DNA of 64,000 nt from Bacillus sp. KH172YL63 (GCF_011398925.1 NZ_AP022842.1:2344001-2408000); one strand, 5' to 3'; positions 8,289 to 16,576 are shown, counted from the first letter of the stretch. Numbers and translations are program-made. The notes: generated from the letters alone by a model not told the origin.

Positions 8289-8942
8289 TTATTTCCTCAC
8301 CAACAACTCCACCAACCCATGATAATGAGGCTCCCCGTGGCCAACGTCCAATTGTAATGACTGAGAAGTCGATATAATCTCATATCCTTGAAAGAATCCT
8401 TCAAGCTCTTCTTTCGTAAAATAATGGGTGTAGTTCCGTGTTTTCGGATTGAATACCGTATTCGACTCGGCATCCACCTTTAGATGGCTCCTTCTTTCAA
8501 AGCTCGGATCATTGGTATCAAAGGCGTGAATGTAAATCATGCCTCCCTCCATCAACCCTTTCTTCACTTTGGTAATAATGGCTGCGATCCCCTCGTCATG
8601 GAAGAAGTTCAGGACGTTGGATAGGATGATCAAAGAGCACGAACCAGCCGGAATATCGTACTCGGTCAGGTCTGCCACCGTAGTTTCTAAGTCCACTCCG
8701 GCAAGGGAAGCATTCTCCCTGCACCGGGCAATCGCCTCATTCGAGACGTCGACTCCTTCCACATCAAAACCTTTGCTGGCAAAGTAAATGGCATTTTTCC
8801 CTTCACCTACTCCAAGGTCAAGAACTTTTCCGTTTAGTGGTATCACATTCTCATAGCGAACCAGTGTGTCTTTTGGCTGACACCCCCAAAGAGTTTGGTT
8901 TTCTTTATACTTTTTATTCCAATACATCTGTGCTTTCCTCAT
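8289..8942 (-). CDS. Class I SAM-dependent methyltransferase (TehB-like)
   Basis: 217 residues. Motif I VLDLGVGEGKNAIYFA (about 40-55) and the acidic strand end GFDVEGVDVS are typical of class I methyltransferases. The N-terminus (WNKKYKENQTLWG-QPKDTLV) resembles the tellurite-resistance TehB/thiopurine methyltransferase group. Substrate unknown. The start overlaps the stop of the upstream small membrane protein gene by 4 nt (ATGA), so the two are translationally coupled. Confidence 0.85.
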   Translation of the reverse strand: MRKAQMYWNKKYKENQTLWGCQPKDTLVRYENVIPLNGKVLDLGVGEGKNAIYFASKGFDVEGVDVSNEAIARCRENASLAGVDLETTVADLTEYDIPAGSCSLIILSNVLNFFHDEGIAAIITKVKKGLMEGGMIYIHAFDTNDPSFERRSHLKVDAESNTVFNPKTRNYTHYFTKEELEGFFQGYEIISTSQSLQLDVGHGEPHYHGLVELLVRK

Positions 8943-9184
8943 GTGTCCCTCCTCTTAGACGTGCTGATCAAGTACAGAATGATAGCGGACAATACAATTG
9001 AAATAATTGAGACAATGGCTGAATATCGGGTGATGGTAAAAAAGAAGTCGGGATAGGGAGTGGATGTGACCGTATATACCCCGTCCCCCTCCGGTTCCTT
9101 CCATACTCTTTTCGTACCGATCAATAAGAGTAAAAATGTTAGAATAAAAGAGTACATACCCGTTTTGACGATGATTTTCTCCAT
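8939..9184 (-). CDS. Small membrane protein, unknown
   Basis: 81 residues with two hydrophobic helices (about 9-24 and 50-73) flanking an exported loop (KEPEGDGVYTVTSTPYPDFFFT) and a basic C-terminus (STSKRRDT). Not recognised. It is the promoter-proximal gene of a two-gene unit with the methyltransferase, and ATGA overlap joins the two. Confidence 0.6.
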   Translation of the reverse strand: MEKIIVKTGMYSFILTFLLLLIGTKRVWKEPEGDGVYTVTSTPYPDFFFTITRYSAIVSIISIVLSAIILYLISTSKRRDT

Positions 9185-9342
9185 TCCAATCCCCTATTCC
9201 TTTATCATTTTTTGTACATTCATTTTTTTTATAGCTGATGTCTCTCGTACTACGAGTATACTAAACGTTGGATAATACTTCCATACCCAACAACAAGATA
9301 TGGAAGAGCTGATATAATAAAGCTTAAAGGAGGAAAGCGGCT

Positions 9343-10104
9343 ATGATCATACGGGAAAGGGAACATTCATTTATCATGATCGAACAGCATCACCACGCAT
9401 TTATTTCAGGTGAAATCATTCAGCATATCGACAGAAAGTTTCTGCAATCAACTGATTACTTCGAATCTCTCACTCTGTCTGCTTACCAACACGACAGAAG
9501 CTGGATCGGACTCGATGCATGCCCGATTTGGAATGACAGTGAGAAGAAACCCTTCTCTTTCTCTGACTTTCCCCTTTTGCTGAAGCTGGCCTTTTACCAG
9601 AAAGGGGTAGATGAGATCGAAAAGATGAATCTGTATGCCGGCCTCCTATGCAGCATGCATTTCTATTCATTCTTCACACAATCATCAAACCGTGATTGCC
9701 TGGCATTTATGGATAAAGAGGATGAGAGACAAACACGTATCAAAAAGGAGCTGCCTGAACTAGATAAAGAACTTCTTCAGCAACATTTCACACTGCTGCA
9801 ATTTTCTGATGATCTCTCTTTATATCTTTGTTTAAACGAACCGGGTGTGGAAAAAAGTAAAGAGCATCCCTGGTTCATCAAAGGATTCAAGCATACAGAC
9901 ATGTTTTCCAAAACTCAAAAGCTCCTCAACGCCCGCTGGCTTGATGAGGTTCACGTCGGACTGGATCCATTCCCTTTTGCAGATGAATGCAGGGTCCACC
10001 TGCCGTATAAAAAAGTCTCTAAAGAAAAGATTGAGAAGCTTGGAATTGCGAAAGCTTATGAAAACAGTGAGAGAAAGGAACATAGCTTTATTTTTACTGA
10101 TTGA
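9343..10104 (+). CDS. DUF3891 family protein
   Basis: 253 residues, soluble, no signal. It begins MIIREREHSFIMIEQHHHAFISGEI and holds HDRSWIGLD and LLCSMHF blocks, with conserved His and Asp residues typical of DUF3891, a family related by appearance to HD-type metal proteins; that relation is inference. Function unknown. AAAGGAGGAAAG lies upstream of the ATG. It is divergent from the 8939-9184 gene and ends about 160 bp before the insertion sequence at 10276. Confidence 0.75.
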   Translation: MIIREREHSFIMIEQHHHAFISGEIIQHIDRKFLQSTDYFESLTLSAYQHDRSWIGLDACPIWNDSEKKPFSFSDFPLLLKLAFYQKGVDEIEKMNLYAGLLCSMHFYSFFTQSSNRDCLAFMDKEDERQTRIKKELPELDKELLQQHFTLLQFSDDLSLYLCLNEPGVEKSKEHPWFIKGFKHTDMFSKTQKLLNARWLDEVHVGLDPFPFADECRVHLPYKKVSKEKIEKLGIAKAYENSERKEHSFIFTD

Positions 10105-10267
10105 AAAAGATCCGGCTCTCTTCCGCATCCACCAACAGGTCGAGCGGACTAAGAGCCTCATCCCTTTTAAAGGGCCAAATCGAAGTAAGCCTCACTGACT
10201 AACATCGAGCAAATGGATATGCTCAAAATCCCCCTTGAAATTCTGTTCCCCGTATCCAATCTATTTA

Positions 10268-10275
10268 AAATAGAA
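10268..10275. repeat. Target site duplication, left copy (AAATAGAA)
   Basis: The 8 bp directly before the left end of the IS are AAATAGAA, identical to 11797-11804 directly after the right end. Eight-base duplications are typical of IS1595-family elements. Confidence 0.9.
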
Positions 10276-10411
10276 GGCTGTTTTCGTAAACTTTGTTGTT
10301 ATGTTAATAGATTTTCGGACTTTGTGCTATTTTATATTTATATAGGAACTTTCTGAAACTTAATATTGGTTGAACCGTATTAAAAGAGTAGAGATGAAAG
10401 GAGATGGTTCT

Positions 10412-10630
10412 ATGGCCCAATGCACAAATTGTGATTATAAGTGGAAAGCCAAAGAAATATGGTCACTCGGATTTTCAAAGAAGGGAAAAGACTGTCCTAA
10501 CTGTGGGGTTAAGCAATATATTTCCTCTGAAACTCAACGGACATTTACTTTAGGGTATCTAAGTCTTGTATTTATTGTGATTTTCCCTTTCATTATTAAG
10601 TTGAGCGATAAAGACGAACCTTTATGGTAG
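10412..10630 (+). CDS. CxxC-N-CxxC zinc-ribbon membrane protein carried by the IS (TIGR04104-like)
   Basis: 72 residues. Two CxxC pairs (CTNC at 4-7 and CPNC at about 30-33) flank a basic spacer (DYKWKAKEIWSLGFSKKGK), as in the cxxc_20_cxxc family TIGR04104. A hydrophobic helix (about 48-65) follows, so it is probably a membrane-tethered zinc ribbon. Start chosen at 10412, with AAAGGAG 9 nt upstream. It lies wholly inside the insertion sequence and is not needed for the known transposition mechanism, so it is a passenger gene. Role unknown. Confidence 0.75.
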   Translation: MAQCTNCDYKWKAKEIWSLGFSKKGKDCPNCGVKQYISSETQRTFTLGYLSLVFIVIFPFIIKLSDKDEPLW

Positions 10631-10700
10631 GTTCTCAATAAACACAATTGATAATCTCAAAAGGCAAAAGGCTAGTAATTGCTATCCTTTTTTTATGTCC

Positions 10701-11561
10701 TCACGCAATCTTTCTAAATGAATTTACAGTTGCATAATTAGATTTTTGACACACAGAAACAAGCATTTGCTCTACTCGTTTATCAAATGCTAAATCCTTT
10801 CCTAATTCGAGCCAACGGAACCAATAAAGGTAATTGTCCAAATAATGTGTACCCACACCTTGGAAACGCCCGAACCACCCTTTTAAGCGGTTGTGAAAAT
10901 TATTAACGTGTTGTATGTGGTAGATACCCTTCTTAACACGTTGTTTTTGTCGTTCATTAACTGTTTCGTGCAATAGTCCTTTGAGTTTGGCAAACTTCTT
11001 GTACTTAGTGGCTGTATCTGTGCATAACAAAGCAGACGGGTGAATATACTCACCTATCACAGTGTCAATTTCTCCGGATTTAATACGCCCTGTTCCCGCT
11101 TTTCGAGCAACCATATTGCCATTTCTATCTTGTGCTACTACAACAGCAATTTTAAGGTTAGAAATACCTCTTTTCTTGTCTTTTTCACCACGTTTCTTGG
11201 CTTTTCTGTGTGTAATTTCACGACAACCTTTTAAAGACTCACGAAAGAAGGTTTCGTCACTTTCTATGATACCTTGCAATTGATTAAAACCAAGTCTTCC
11301 TAATGCGTTCAAGATTTTATGTCTCCAATAAAATGCAGTAGAAGTGTGTATTTGAAGTTTTTCAGCGATTTTGGGTAGAGTAAATCCATCCACCATTAGT
11401 TCAATGTATTTAACCCATTTTTCAGGATAGCGTGAGCCTGAAAATGGCGTATTGGTCATATCATTGGATGTTTTATTGCAATCCTTACATAGATAGCGTT
11501 GGCGAGTACGATATTTAGCATTACGTTTAACAGACGTACTTCCACAATGAACACAAGCCAT
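10701..11561 (-). CDS. IS1595-family transposase, main frame
   Basis: 286 residues from the internal ATG. An N-terminal zinc ribbon (CVHC at 3-6, CKDC at about 26-29) is followed by a helix-turn-helix region (LPKIAEKLQIHTSTAFYWRHKIL) and an ISXO2-like DDE-type catalytic domain: ESDETFF, LCTDTATKY, then HVNNFHNRLKGW, giving D-D-N with a downstream Lys as in IS1595. The open frame continues upstream of this ATG (IREARFASG), which shows that the true protein began earlier; the upstream part is in another frame (see 11581-11715). Confidence 0.85.
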   Translation of the reverse strand: MACVHCGSTSVKRNAKYRTRQRYLCKDCNKTSNDMTNTPFSGSRYPEKWVKYIELMVDGFTLPKIAEKLQIHTSTAFYWRHKILNALGRLGFNQLQGIIESDETFFRESLKGCREITHRKAKKRGEKDKKRGISNLKIAVVVAQDRNGNMVARKAGTGRIKSGEIDTVIGEYIHPSALLCTDTATKYKKFAKLKGLLHETVNERQKQRVKKGIYHIQHVNNFHNRLKGWFGRFQGVGTHYLDNYLYWFRWLELGKDLAFDKRVEQMLVSVCQKSNYATVNSFRKIA

Positions 11562-11580
11562 ACCTGAAGCAAAACGTGCT

Positions 11581-11715
11581 TCACGAATAGTTTTGAGTAA
11601 TTTTGTTATTTTTATCTGGCTCTTCGGGAAACAAATCCTGTTTCATAGCGTCAAATAAAGCCATTTGCTCTGATTTCGTCAATTCTCTGAATTCTTCATA
11701 TACATCTTTCCACAT
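11581..11715 (-). pseudogene. Frameshifted N-terminal part of the transposase
   Basis: A 44-codon frame starting MWKDVYEEFRELTKSEQMAL and reaching FPEEPDK matches the usual N-terminal extension of IS1595-type transposases. It then leaves frame and stops. Removing one base from the five-A run (T5 at 11609-11613 on the plus strand) restores continuity into ITKLLKTIREARFASG and the zinc ribbon. So the transposase is broken by a single inserted A, or the run is a sequencing error, or slippage occurs on it. Confidence 0.7.
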
Positions 11716-11796
11716 ACTCGAACGCCCCGTTAAACTGCATTATATAAACCTTTATACTGTATGGTCAAGAAAGCAACAATCTATACGAAAACAGCC

Positions 11797-11804
11797 AAAT
11801 AGAA
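11797..11804. repeat. Target site duplication, right copy (AAATAGAA)
   Basis: Identical to 10268-10275; see the IS entry. Confidence 0.9.
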
Positions 11805-11998
11805 AAATCACTTCTCCCCCCCTATTTGTGTGGTAAAAAGAAAGTTTATATGGATATTTTGTTACATCACAACTTTTTTTCAATTCTTTTCATTCACAAT
11901 CTATTGTTTCATCATTGCCCTTTATCTATCATAGAATCTATCACTCTTGAGTAATGAAGATGATCTCAGTTACAACTATGAAAAGAGGAATGAAGAAT

Positions 11999-13333
11999 AT
12001 GAAAAACAATTCACCCTATCGAACGATCTGGAGGTGGCATTTTTATGCGGGAATCATCATAGCCCCCTTCTTGCTCATACTCGCTGTCACAGGCTCCATT
12101 TACTTATTCAAACCACAAATTGAACACACTCTTTATAAGGACTTCTATGAAGTGAAGGCACAAGGCGAGATACTTTCCCCTTCCGAGCAAATCGAAATAA
12201 TCAAAGGTCTGTATCCAGATGCCCAGATCACTAAATATCGGCAAGGTGAAAATCCCGAGCGTTCAAGTGAGATCGGGATCATTACAGACAACGGTTCTAC
12301 AACAGTATTCTTAGACCCGTACTTCGGTAAAGCATTGGGGGAATTAAAGCCGGAAGATAAAATCATGAATAAAGTTGAGGAAATCCACGGCGAATTGATG
12401 GCCGGCACGTTCGGAGACCGAATCGTGGAACTTGCTGCATGCTGGACAGTCGTGCTGATCGTTACTGGCCTGTACCTTTGGTTCCCACGTAAAAAAGATA
12501 AGCTCCATGGTGTATTTTTCCCACGTTTCCGAAAAGGAAGAACCATTTTGTTCAGGGATCTCCACGCCGTACCCGCTTTTTGGATTACAACCGGCATGCT
12601 TTTTCTGATTATGACTGGATTGCCTTGGTCAGGATTCTGGGGTGCGAATTTCCAAAATATCATGACAAATACCGGTGCGGGGTATCCCCCTTCCATCTGG
12701 TCTGGTGAGCCGCCTGAGTCCGCATTGAAAACAAAGGAAATCGCAGAGGTACCATGGGCCGCCGAAAATCTAGAGGTCCCGGTATCCGCATTGGAGGGGT
12801 TCACTCCCCTGTCATTGAATGATGTGGCAGCTATTGCAGAAGGAAAAGGAATCAAGCCAGGCTATACCGTATATATCCCACAGAATGAAAATGGAGTCTA
12901 CACTCTTTCAGCTTTCCCAGACAGGGCTCAGGATGAAGTCACGATGCATCTTGATCAATATACAGGAGCGGTACTGTCAGATTACCGTTATGTCCATTAC
13001 GGTCCCGTTGCTAAAGCCGTAGCCCTCGGCATCACGCTTCACACCGGAAAGCAATTCGGGTTGATCAACCAGTTGTTCAGCCTATTCATCTGCCTTGGGA
13101 TCATTTTGGTCGTCGTAAGCGGATTCTACCTATGGTTGAAACGGAAACCGAACACAGGAATGGGTGCACCTAAAGGGCCTGGCATCTTAAAAATGAAACC
13201 TTTCCTTTTGTTGATGATTCTGTTAGGAATCCTGTTCCCGCTTGTTGGACTATCACTCATTGTTGTATTGATTCTCGATTGGCTCGTCATCAAAAGAATC
13301 CCTGCCTTGAATCAGTTTCTAGGTGGGGAATAA
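11999..13333 (+). CDS. PepSY-associated transmembrane helix protein
   Basis: 444 residues. It starts with an amphipathic segment and TM1 (YAGIIIAPFLLILAVTGSIYLF, about 15-37), then an extracytoplasmic region with PepSY-like features, an EIHGEL motif, TM2 (about 135-155), TM3 (about 190-210), another PepSY domain and C-terminal helices. This is the layout of PepSY_TM proteins, many linked to iron, heme or flavin-dependent redox at the membrane. Conserved His residues (H in RWHFYAG, EIHGELMAG, ITLHTGKQFG) fit a heme or metal role (inference). Start at 11999 is preceded by GAGGA. Two more downstream helices end the protein. Transcribed with the lipoprotein at 13349. Confidence 0.8.
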   Translation: MKNNSPYRTIWRWHFYAGIIIAPFLLILAVTGSIYLFKPQIEHTLYKDFYEVKAQGEILSPSEQIEIIKGLYPDAQITKYRQGENPERSSEIGIITDNGSTTVFLDPYFGKALGELKPEDKIMNKVEEIHGELMAGTFGDRIVELAACWTVVLIVTGLYLWFPRKKDKLHGVFFPRFRKGRTILFRDLHAVPAFWITTGMLFLIMTGLPWSGFWGANFQNIMTNTGAGYPPSIWSGEPPESALKTKEIAEVPWAAENLEVPVSALEGFTPLSLNDVAAIAEGKGIKPGYTVYIPQNENGVYTLSAFPDRAQDEVTMHLDQYTGAVLSDYRYVHYGPVAKAVALGITLHTGKQFGLINQLFSLFICLGIILVVVSGFYLWLKRKPNTGMGAPKGPGILKMKPFLLLMILLGILFPLVGLSLIVVLILDWLVIKRIPALNQFLGGE

Positions 13334-13348
13334 GAAAGGAAAGTATGT

Positions 13349-13813
13349 ATGAAAATCTTGATAAAATCTATCAGTCTTTTATTCCCTTTCATGATACTCG
13401 GTGCTTGTTCGCTGAACGAGAATGCAGCCGACCTCTATCATCAGGAATCCCCTCTTCAGGCAGAAGTAAGCATGCCAGAAGATTTTTCCGGAAGTGAACC
13501 AATAAAAATTTATCTTGAGCAAGACGGGCATCCGGTTGAAGAAGCTGATTTCGCCCATGTGGAAATATGGAAGGGTGACGGAAAAATCCATGATGAAATG
13601 AAGGAAGCAAGAAACGTAGGACAAGGAAACTATACATTCAGCAGGAAGCTGAGCGATGATGGATTGTATTACATCAAAGTTCATGCAGGAAACAACGGCT
13701 CGATCATCATGCCGACGCTTCCTTTTGCTGTAGGGGAGCTGTCTAAAGCAGATATCGAAGCATTAAATGCCCAGACGACCGTTGAAAGTGACACTCACAG
13801 TGGCCATCATTAA
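13349..13813 (+). CDS. FixH/YtkA-like lipoprotein
   Basis: 154 residues. A lipoprotein signal (lipobox LGAC, Cys at about 20) is followed by a YtkA/FixH-like beta-sandwich domain (LQAEVSMPEDFSGSEPIKIYLEQDGHPVEEADFAHVEIW, then GLYYIKVHAG). The C-terminus is His-rich (DTHSGHH), which hints at metal binding. It begins 15 nt after the PepSY gene, in the same operon, and ends at a strong terminator. YtkA-like proteins often occur near copper or cytochrome oxidase functions; the role here is inferred only. Confidence 0.75.
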   Translation: MKILIKSISLLFPFMILGACSLNENAADLYHQESPLQAEVSMPEDFSGSEPIKIYLEQDGHPVEEADFAHVEIWKGDGKIHDEMKEARNVGQGNYTFSRKLSDDGLYYIKVHAGNNGSIIMPTLPFAVGELSKADIEALNAQTTVESDTHSGHH

Positions 13814-13829
13814 AAAAGTATGTATGAAG

Positions 13830-13862
13830 AAGACCGGATGAAGGGTCACCCGGTCTTTTTTT
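13830..13862 (+). terminator. Intrinsic terminator of the PepSY operon
   Basis: AAGACCGG pairs with CCGGTCTT across a 12-nt loop and is followed by a T7 run. Confidence 0.85.
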
Positions 13863-13900
13863 GCTATTTTTCGGCTGCAAGATAGGGTGTCTGATGAAGA

Positions 13901-13990
13901 TATCGGCGGAATTTTAATTTTAACGGCGATATCTCACGTTTATCGGCGAAATCCCAGATATAACGGCGGTTTCTCACTTTTATCGGCGAA
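13901..13990. repeat. Tandem 20-nt repeat (T-A-T/A-CGGCG units)
   Basis: Units start at 13901, 13921, 13941, 13961 and 13981, exactly 20 nt apart. Each begins TATCGGCG or TAACGGCG, alternating, and most continue with a T/C-rich tail such as TCTCAC. It lies between two convergent transcription units and before the MFS stop. Confidence 0.8.
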
Positions 13991-14008
13991 CATCACTTTC
14001 CCCCTACC

Positions 14009-15280
14009 TTAAGAAGAAACCGATGCCTTTACTTCCTCCACCACTTCTTTCCTTTCCAGTGTTGTCGTAATCACATAATATAACACGGTTCCGGTCAATC
14101 CCAGCACAAGCAGGATACCTCCCATCGTCAGCGGGCTGACCCATTCTCCTACGATAATAAGAAGTGATGCGATGATCATCGCGCCATAAAACGTCAAACT
14201 GTAAAAGGCCATGTATGTGCTTCGGGCGTTTGAAGGTGCAAGGTCTCCGATCATCGCCTGTTTCACAGGTACGTACATCAACTCACCGAATGTGCCGATA
14301 AAGGCCAGTAGGAACAGAAACAGAATGTTGTTCGTGAAAGCAAAGGCACTGAAACAAAGGGTAAAGATGAACATCCCCGTCACTAACGTCCACTTGTCCT
14401 TCCACTTTCTAAACAGGAACAGCACGACCGCTGATAATACAACGACGAGAATCGTATTCTCGGTTCTCAGGAAGCCGAGCATCCTAGTTCCGTCAAGCAT
14501 AAAAGAGAAGCCAAACAGCGAAGTGGTTTGTTCAGGGATATCCCTCTCCAGCCTGATGCCGACATAGTTCGTCAGGGATTGCTCGAGTGTGAAAATGAAG
14601 ACGGCCCCGATGATGTAGAACATGAATAATTTATCTTTTAATACGGTTGAATAGCTCTGAACCATTCCTGCGGATGAAGTCTTGCCCTCTGATGTAGAAG
14701 GTTCTGGTGTGTAGGTTTCTGAGATGAAGAGAATTGTCATCAGGACAGAAAGGAGCGTGACCCCTGATATGCCAAGAAACAATTCGAAGAGATAAGACTT
14801 GAAGAGAAATGCTCCAATGATGCCCCCGATGGCTGTTGCAAGGTTTCCAAGCCAGTAGCTGATCGTAAATACAAGTTTCCTTGATACAGAATCTGTCACA
14901 TCAATGATCATCGCCTGTGCAGCCGGTTGGAACATGCCGCCTGCGAACATATTCAAAACGAAAAATGCTGCCGATACATACGGAAGATCAAACCATGGTG
15001 AATTGCACAGTGCAATGAAGAGGTATGTTACCATGATCCCCAGTTCTGCATAAATCATGATTTTTTTGCGACCGATTTTATCCGAGACGTGCCCCCCGAT
15101 AAACCCGCCGATAATGCCGCTGATCACGATCAGGACGAGGATGATGCCTGTCTGTGTTGCCCCGATTTTCTGTGCAAAATAGATGGCCATGAACGGGATG
15201 ACAGCCATGGATACAAGTCCCCCAAGAAACTGCATCGCGAGCCGCAATTTAAGGTTCGGGTGAATATCTCTTATTCTCAC
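14009..15280 (-). CDS. MFS transporter, probable drug efflux
   Basis: 423 residues with 12 predicted helices. The loop 2-3 signature GGHVSDKIGRKKIMIYAE (about 60-80) is the classic MFS motif A. A cytosolic loop rich in Ser/Glu splits the two halves at about residue 200. Its start overlaps the TetR gene stop by 4 nt, so pump and repressor form one operon. This layout predicts induction by a substrate of the pump. The substrate is unknown. Confidence 0.85.
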   Translation of the reverse strand: MRIRDIHPNLKLRLAMQFLGGLVSMAVIPFMAIYFAQKIGATQTGIILVLIVISGIIGGFIGGHVSDKIGRKKIMIYAELGIMVTYLFIALCNSPWFDLPYVSAAFFVLNMFAGGMFQPAAQAMIIDVTDSVSRKLVFTISYWLGNLATAIGGIIGAFLFKSYLFELFLGISGVTLLSVLMTILFISETYTPEPSTSEGKTSSAGMVQSYSTVLKDKLFMFYIIGAVFIFTLEQSLTNYVGIRLERDIPEQTTSLFGFSFMLDGTRMLGFLRTENTILVVVLSAVVLFLFRKWKDKWTLVTGMFIFTLCFSAFAFTNNILFLFLLAFIGTFGELMYVPVKQAMIGDLAPSNARSTYMAFYSLTFYGAMIIASLLIIVGEWVSPLTMGGILLVLGLTGTVLYYVITTTLERKEVVEEVKASVSS

Positions 15281-15885
15281 AGTGGACCACTTCCCTTCTT
15301 ATCCGGTCCGAACAGCCTCAGCGCCTGCACTTTCATATTGTGCCAAATCGGATTCGAGTGATCATCGATGAATGTTAACCTCAACCCGTTCAGCAGGGAT
15401 ATGTATGATTGAGCTATCAAGACAGGTGAACCTTCGTAAAATTCCCCGAGCTCCTGCCCCGCTTCTATTACAGGGTGGATGCGCTCGACAAACACATCGA
15501 CGAATTCACTTAATTCATTAAACAATACCGGGTACCGGTCCGGCCTTGCCAGCACCTGCTGTGACAGGCGAAGGAAGTCTTTATTCCGTGCAAACACATC
15601 GAGCTGACAATCGATCATATTCTTTACAATTTCCATGGGCGTACCCTCATACCGACCTTCAATCTCAATGAAGTATGGCTTGATTTCCTCCAACGGCTCA
15701 AGTATCGCTGCTTCAAATAGCACTTCCTTTGTAGCGAAGTAAGTGAACACCGAACCAAAGCTGACTCCCGCTTCCTTTGCTATGGTGGAGATTGTTGTTT
15801 CAGCAAACCCGTTTTCACTGTATACCTTCACGGCGGCTTCAAGAATCGCTGCTCTTTTTTTCATTTTATTTTCCTCACGGGACAT
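15277..15885 (-). CDS. TetR/AcrR family repressor
   Basis: 202 residues. The N-terminal helix-turn-helix is at about residues 10-55 (ILEAAVKVYSENGFAETTISTIAKEAGVSFGSVFTYFATKEVLF), and the C-terminal ligand domain is divergent. First gene of the operon with the MFS pump. GAGGGAAACGC precedes the ATG. A perfect 16-bp palindrome just upstream is the likely operator, implying autorepression. Confidence 0.9.
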   Translation of the reverse strand: MSREENKMKKRAAILEAAVKVYSENGFAETTISTIAKEAGVSFGSVFTYFATKEVLFEAAILEPLEEIKPYFIEIEGRYEGTPMEIVKNMIDCQLDVFARNKDFLRLSQQVLARPDRYPVLFNELSEFVDVFVERIHPVIEAGQELGEFYEGSPVLIAQSYISLLNGLRLTFIDDHSNPIWHNMKVQALRLFGPDKKGSGPL

Positions 15886-15909
15886 GCGTTTCCCTCCTCT
15901 TTCAAAATT

Positions 15910-15925
15910 GATTGATTAATCAATC
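15910..15925. promoter_or_regulatory. Perfect 16-bp palindrome, likely TetR operator
   Basis: GATTGATTAATCAATC is its own reverse complement and lies 25 nt upstream of the TetR start codon. The place and form fit a TetR-family operator. Confidence 0.7.
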
Positions 15926-16032
15926 TTTATTCTAATCGCAACAAATTCCATATTCAACCAATAGTTTTCGACAAAAAAACCGTTTATTGACGTGTGCACC
16001 CATCAATGAACGGTCATCATTTCATTCCAAAA

Positions 16033-16425
16033 TTACAGGTTTTTGTGTTTGTTTTTCATACACTCTTTGTCCTTGTATACTTTCACAACGACTACTTCCC
16101 TATCAAGGGTTTCATTATTACGGGCATCCTTCAGCTCCACGTAAAAGTAGTACGTCCCCCGCCGGTTGTACGTAGAGACGATACTGCCACATGAGTTTAT
16201 TATCACTGGTTCAAATATATGGACACCGACTCTATTAAAACGAATCGCTTCTCCATTACTGAATGAAAATTCGATGTCATGTCTCTGATCGCTGTCTCCG
16301 AGCGTCACTTGTATATACGTCGGGATCTCTGTTTCCTCCGTTGAAAGTGCACACACCTGGATAGGCTGCTGCTGACCGACAACAGTAAAAGCAGGTACGC
16401 CTACTAACTTTACCGCATATGCCAT
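16033..16425 (-). CDS. Conserved hypothetical protein, beta-rich
   Basis: 130 residues, no signal peptide or membrane helix. The sequence alternates short beta-like strands (AYAVKLVGVPAFTVVG, YIQVTLGDSD, GTYYFYVELKDA) and could be a sandwich domain. Not recognised. The start at 16425 is set by a near-perfect AAGGAGGTGATC site 4 nt upstream, which implies high translation. The C-terminus is basic (YKDKECMKNKHKNL). Single gene. Confidence 0.65.
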   Translation of the reverse strand: MAYAVKLVGVPAFTVVGQQQPIQVCALSTEETEIPTYIQVTLGDSDQRHDIEFSFSNGEAIRFNRVGVHIFEPVIINSCGSIVSTYNRRGTYYFYVELKDARNNETLDREVVVVKVYKDKECMKNKHKNL

Positions 16426-16524
16426 ACTGATCACCTCCTTTATGAGAGGATGGAATAGTATATGAAAATAATAGAGAAAGTGGTTAGATGTTTAACTAGA
16501 GAAATGAAAAATTAGAATAAATGA

Positions 16525-16560
16525 AAGAGGAACCCGACACATGGCCGGGTCCCTCTTCTT
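16525..16560 (-). terminator. Terminator after the DUF4177 gene
   Basis: An imperfect AAGAGGAACCCG/CGGGTCCCTCTT stem with T-rich flanks on both strands. Confidence 0.7.
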
Positions 16561-16576
16561 TTGTCCTTTACTCTAT

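Larger units (their letters stand above)
10276..11796. mobile_element. Complete IS1595-family insertion sequence with cargo gene
   Basis: 1521 bp. The terminal inverted repeats begin GGCTGTTTTCGTA at both ends (left continues AACTTTGTTG, right continues TAGATTGTTG) and a perfect 8-bp direct repeat AAATAGAA flanks the element. The contents are a plus-strand CxxC zinc-ribbon gene (10412-10630) near the left end and a minus-strand IS1595/ISXO2-type transposase. The transposase N-terminus is frameshifted at 11609-11613, so the copy may be inactive or expressed only from an internal start. The perfect duplication suggests a fairly recent insertion. Confidence 0.9.

Noticed and set aside
12145..12855. 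A 236-codon minus-strand frame
   Set aside because: Antisense to the PepSY gene, no ribosome site, low-complexity product.
13901..13990. CRISPR-like appearance of the 20-nt periodic array
   Set aside because: The repeats are contiguous with no unique spacers and no cas genes are present.
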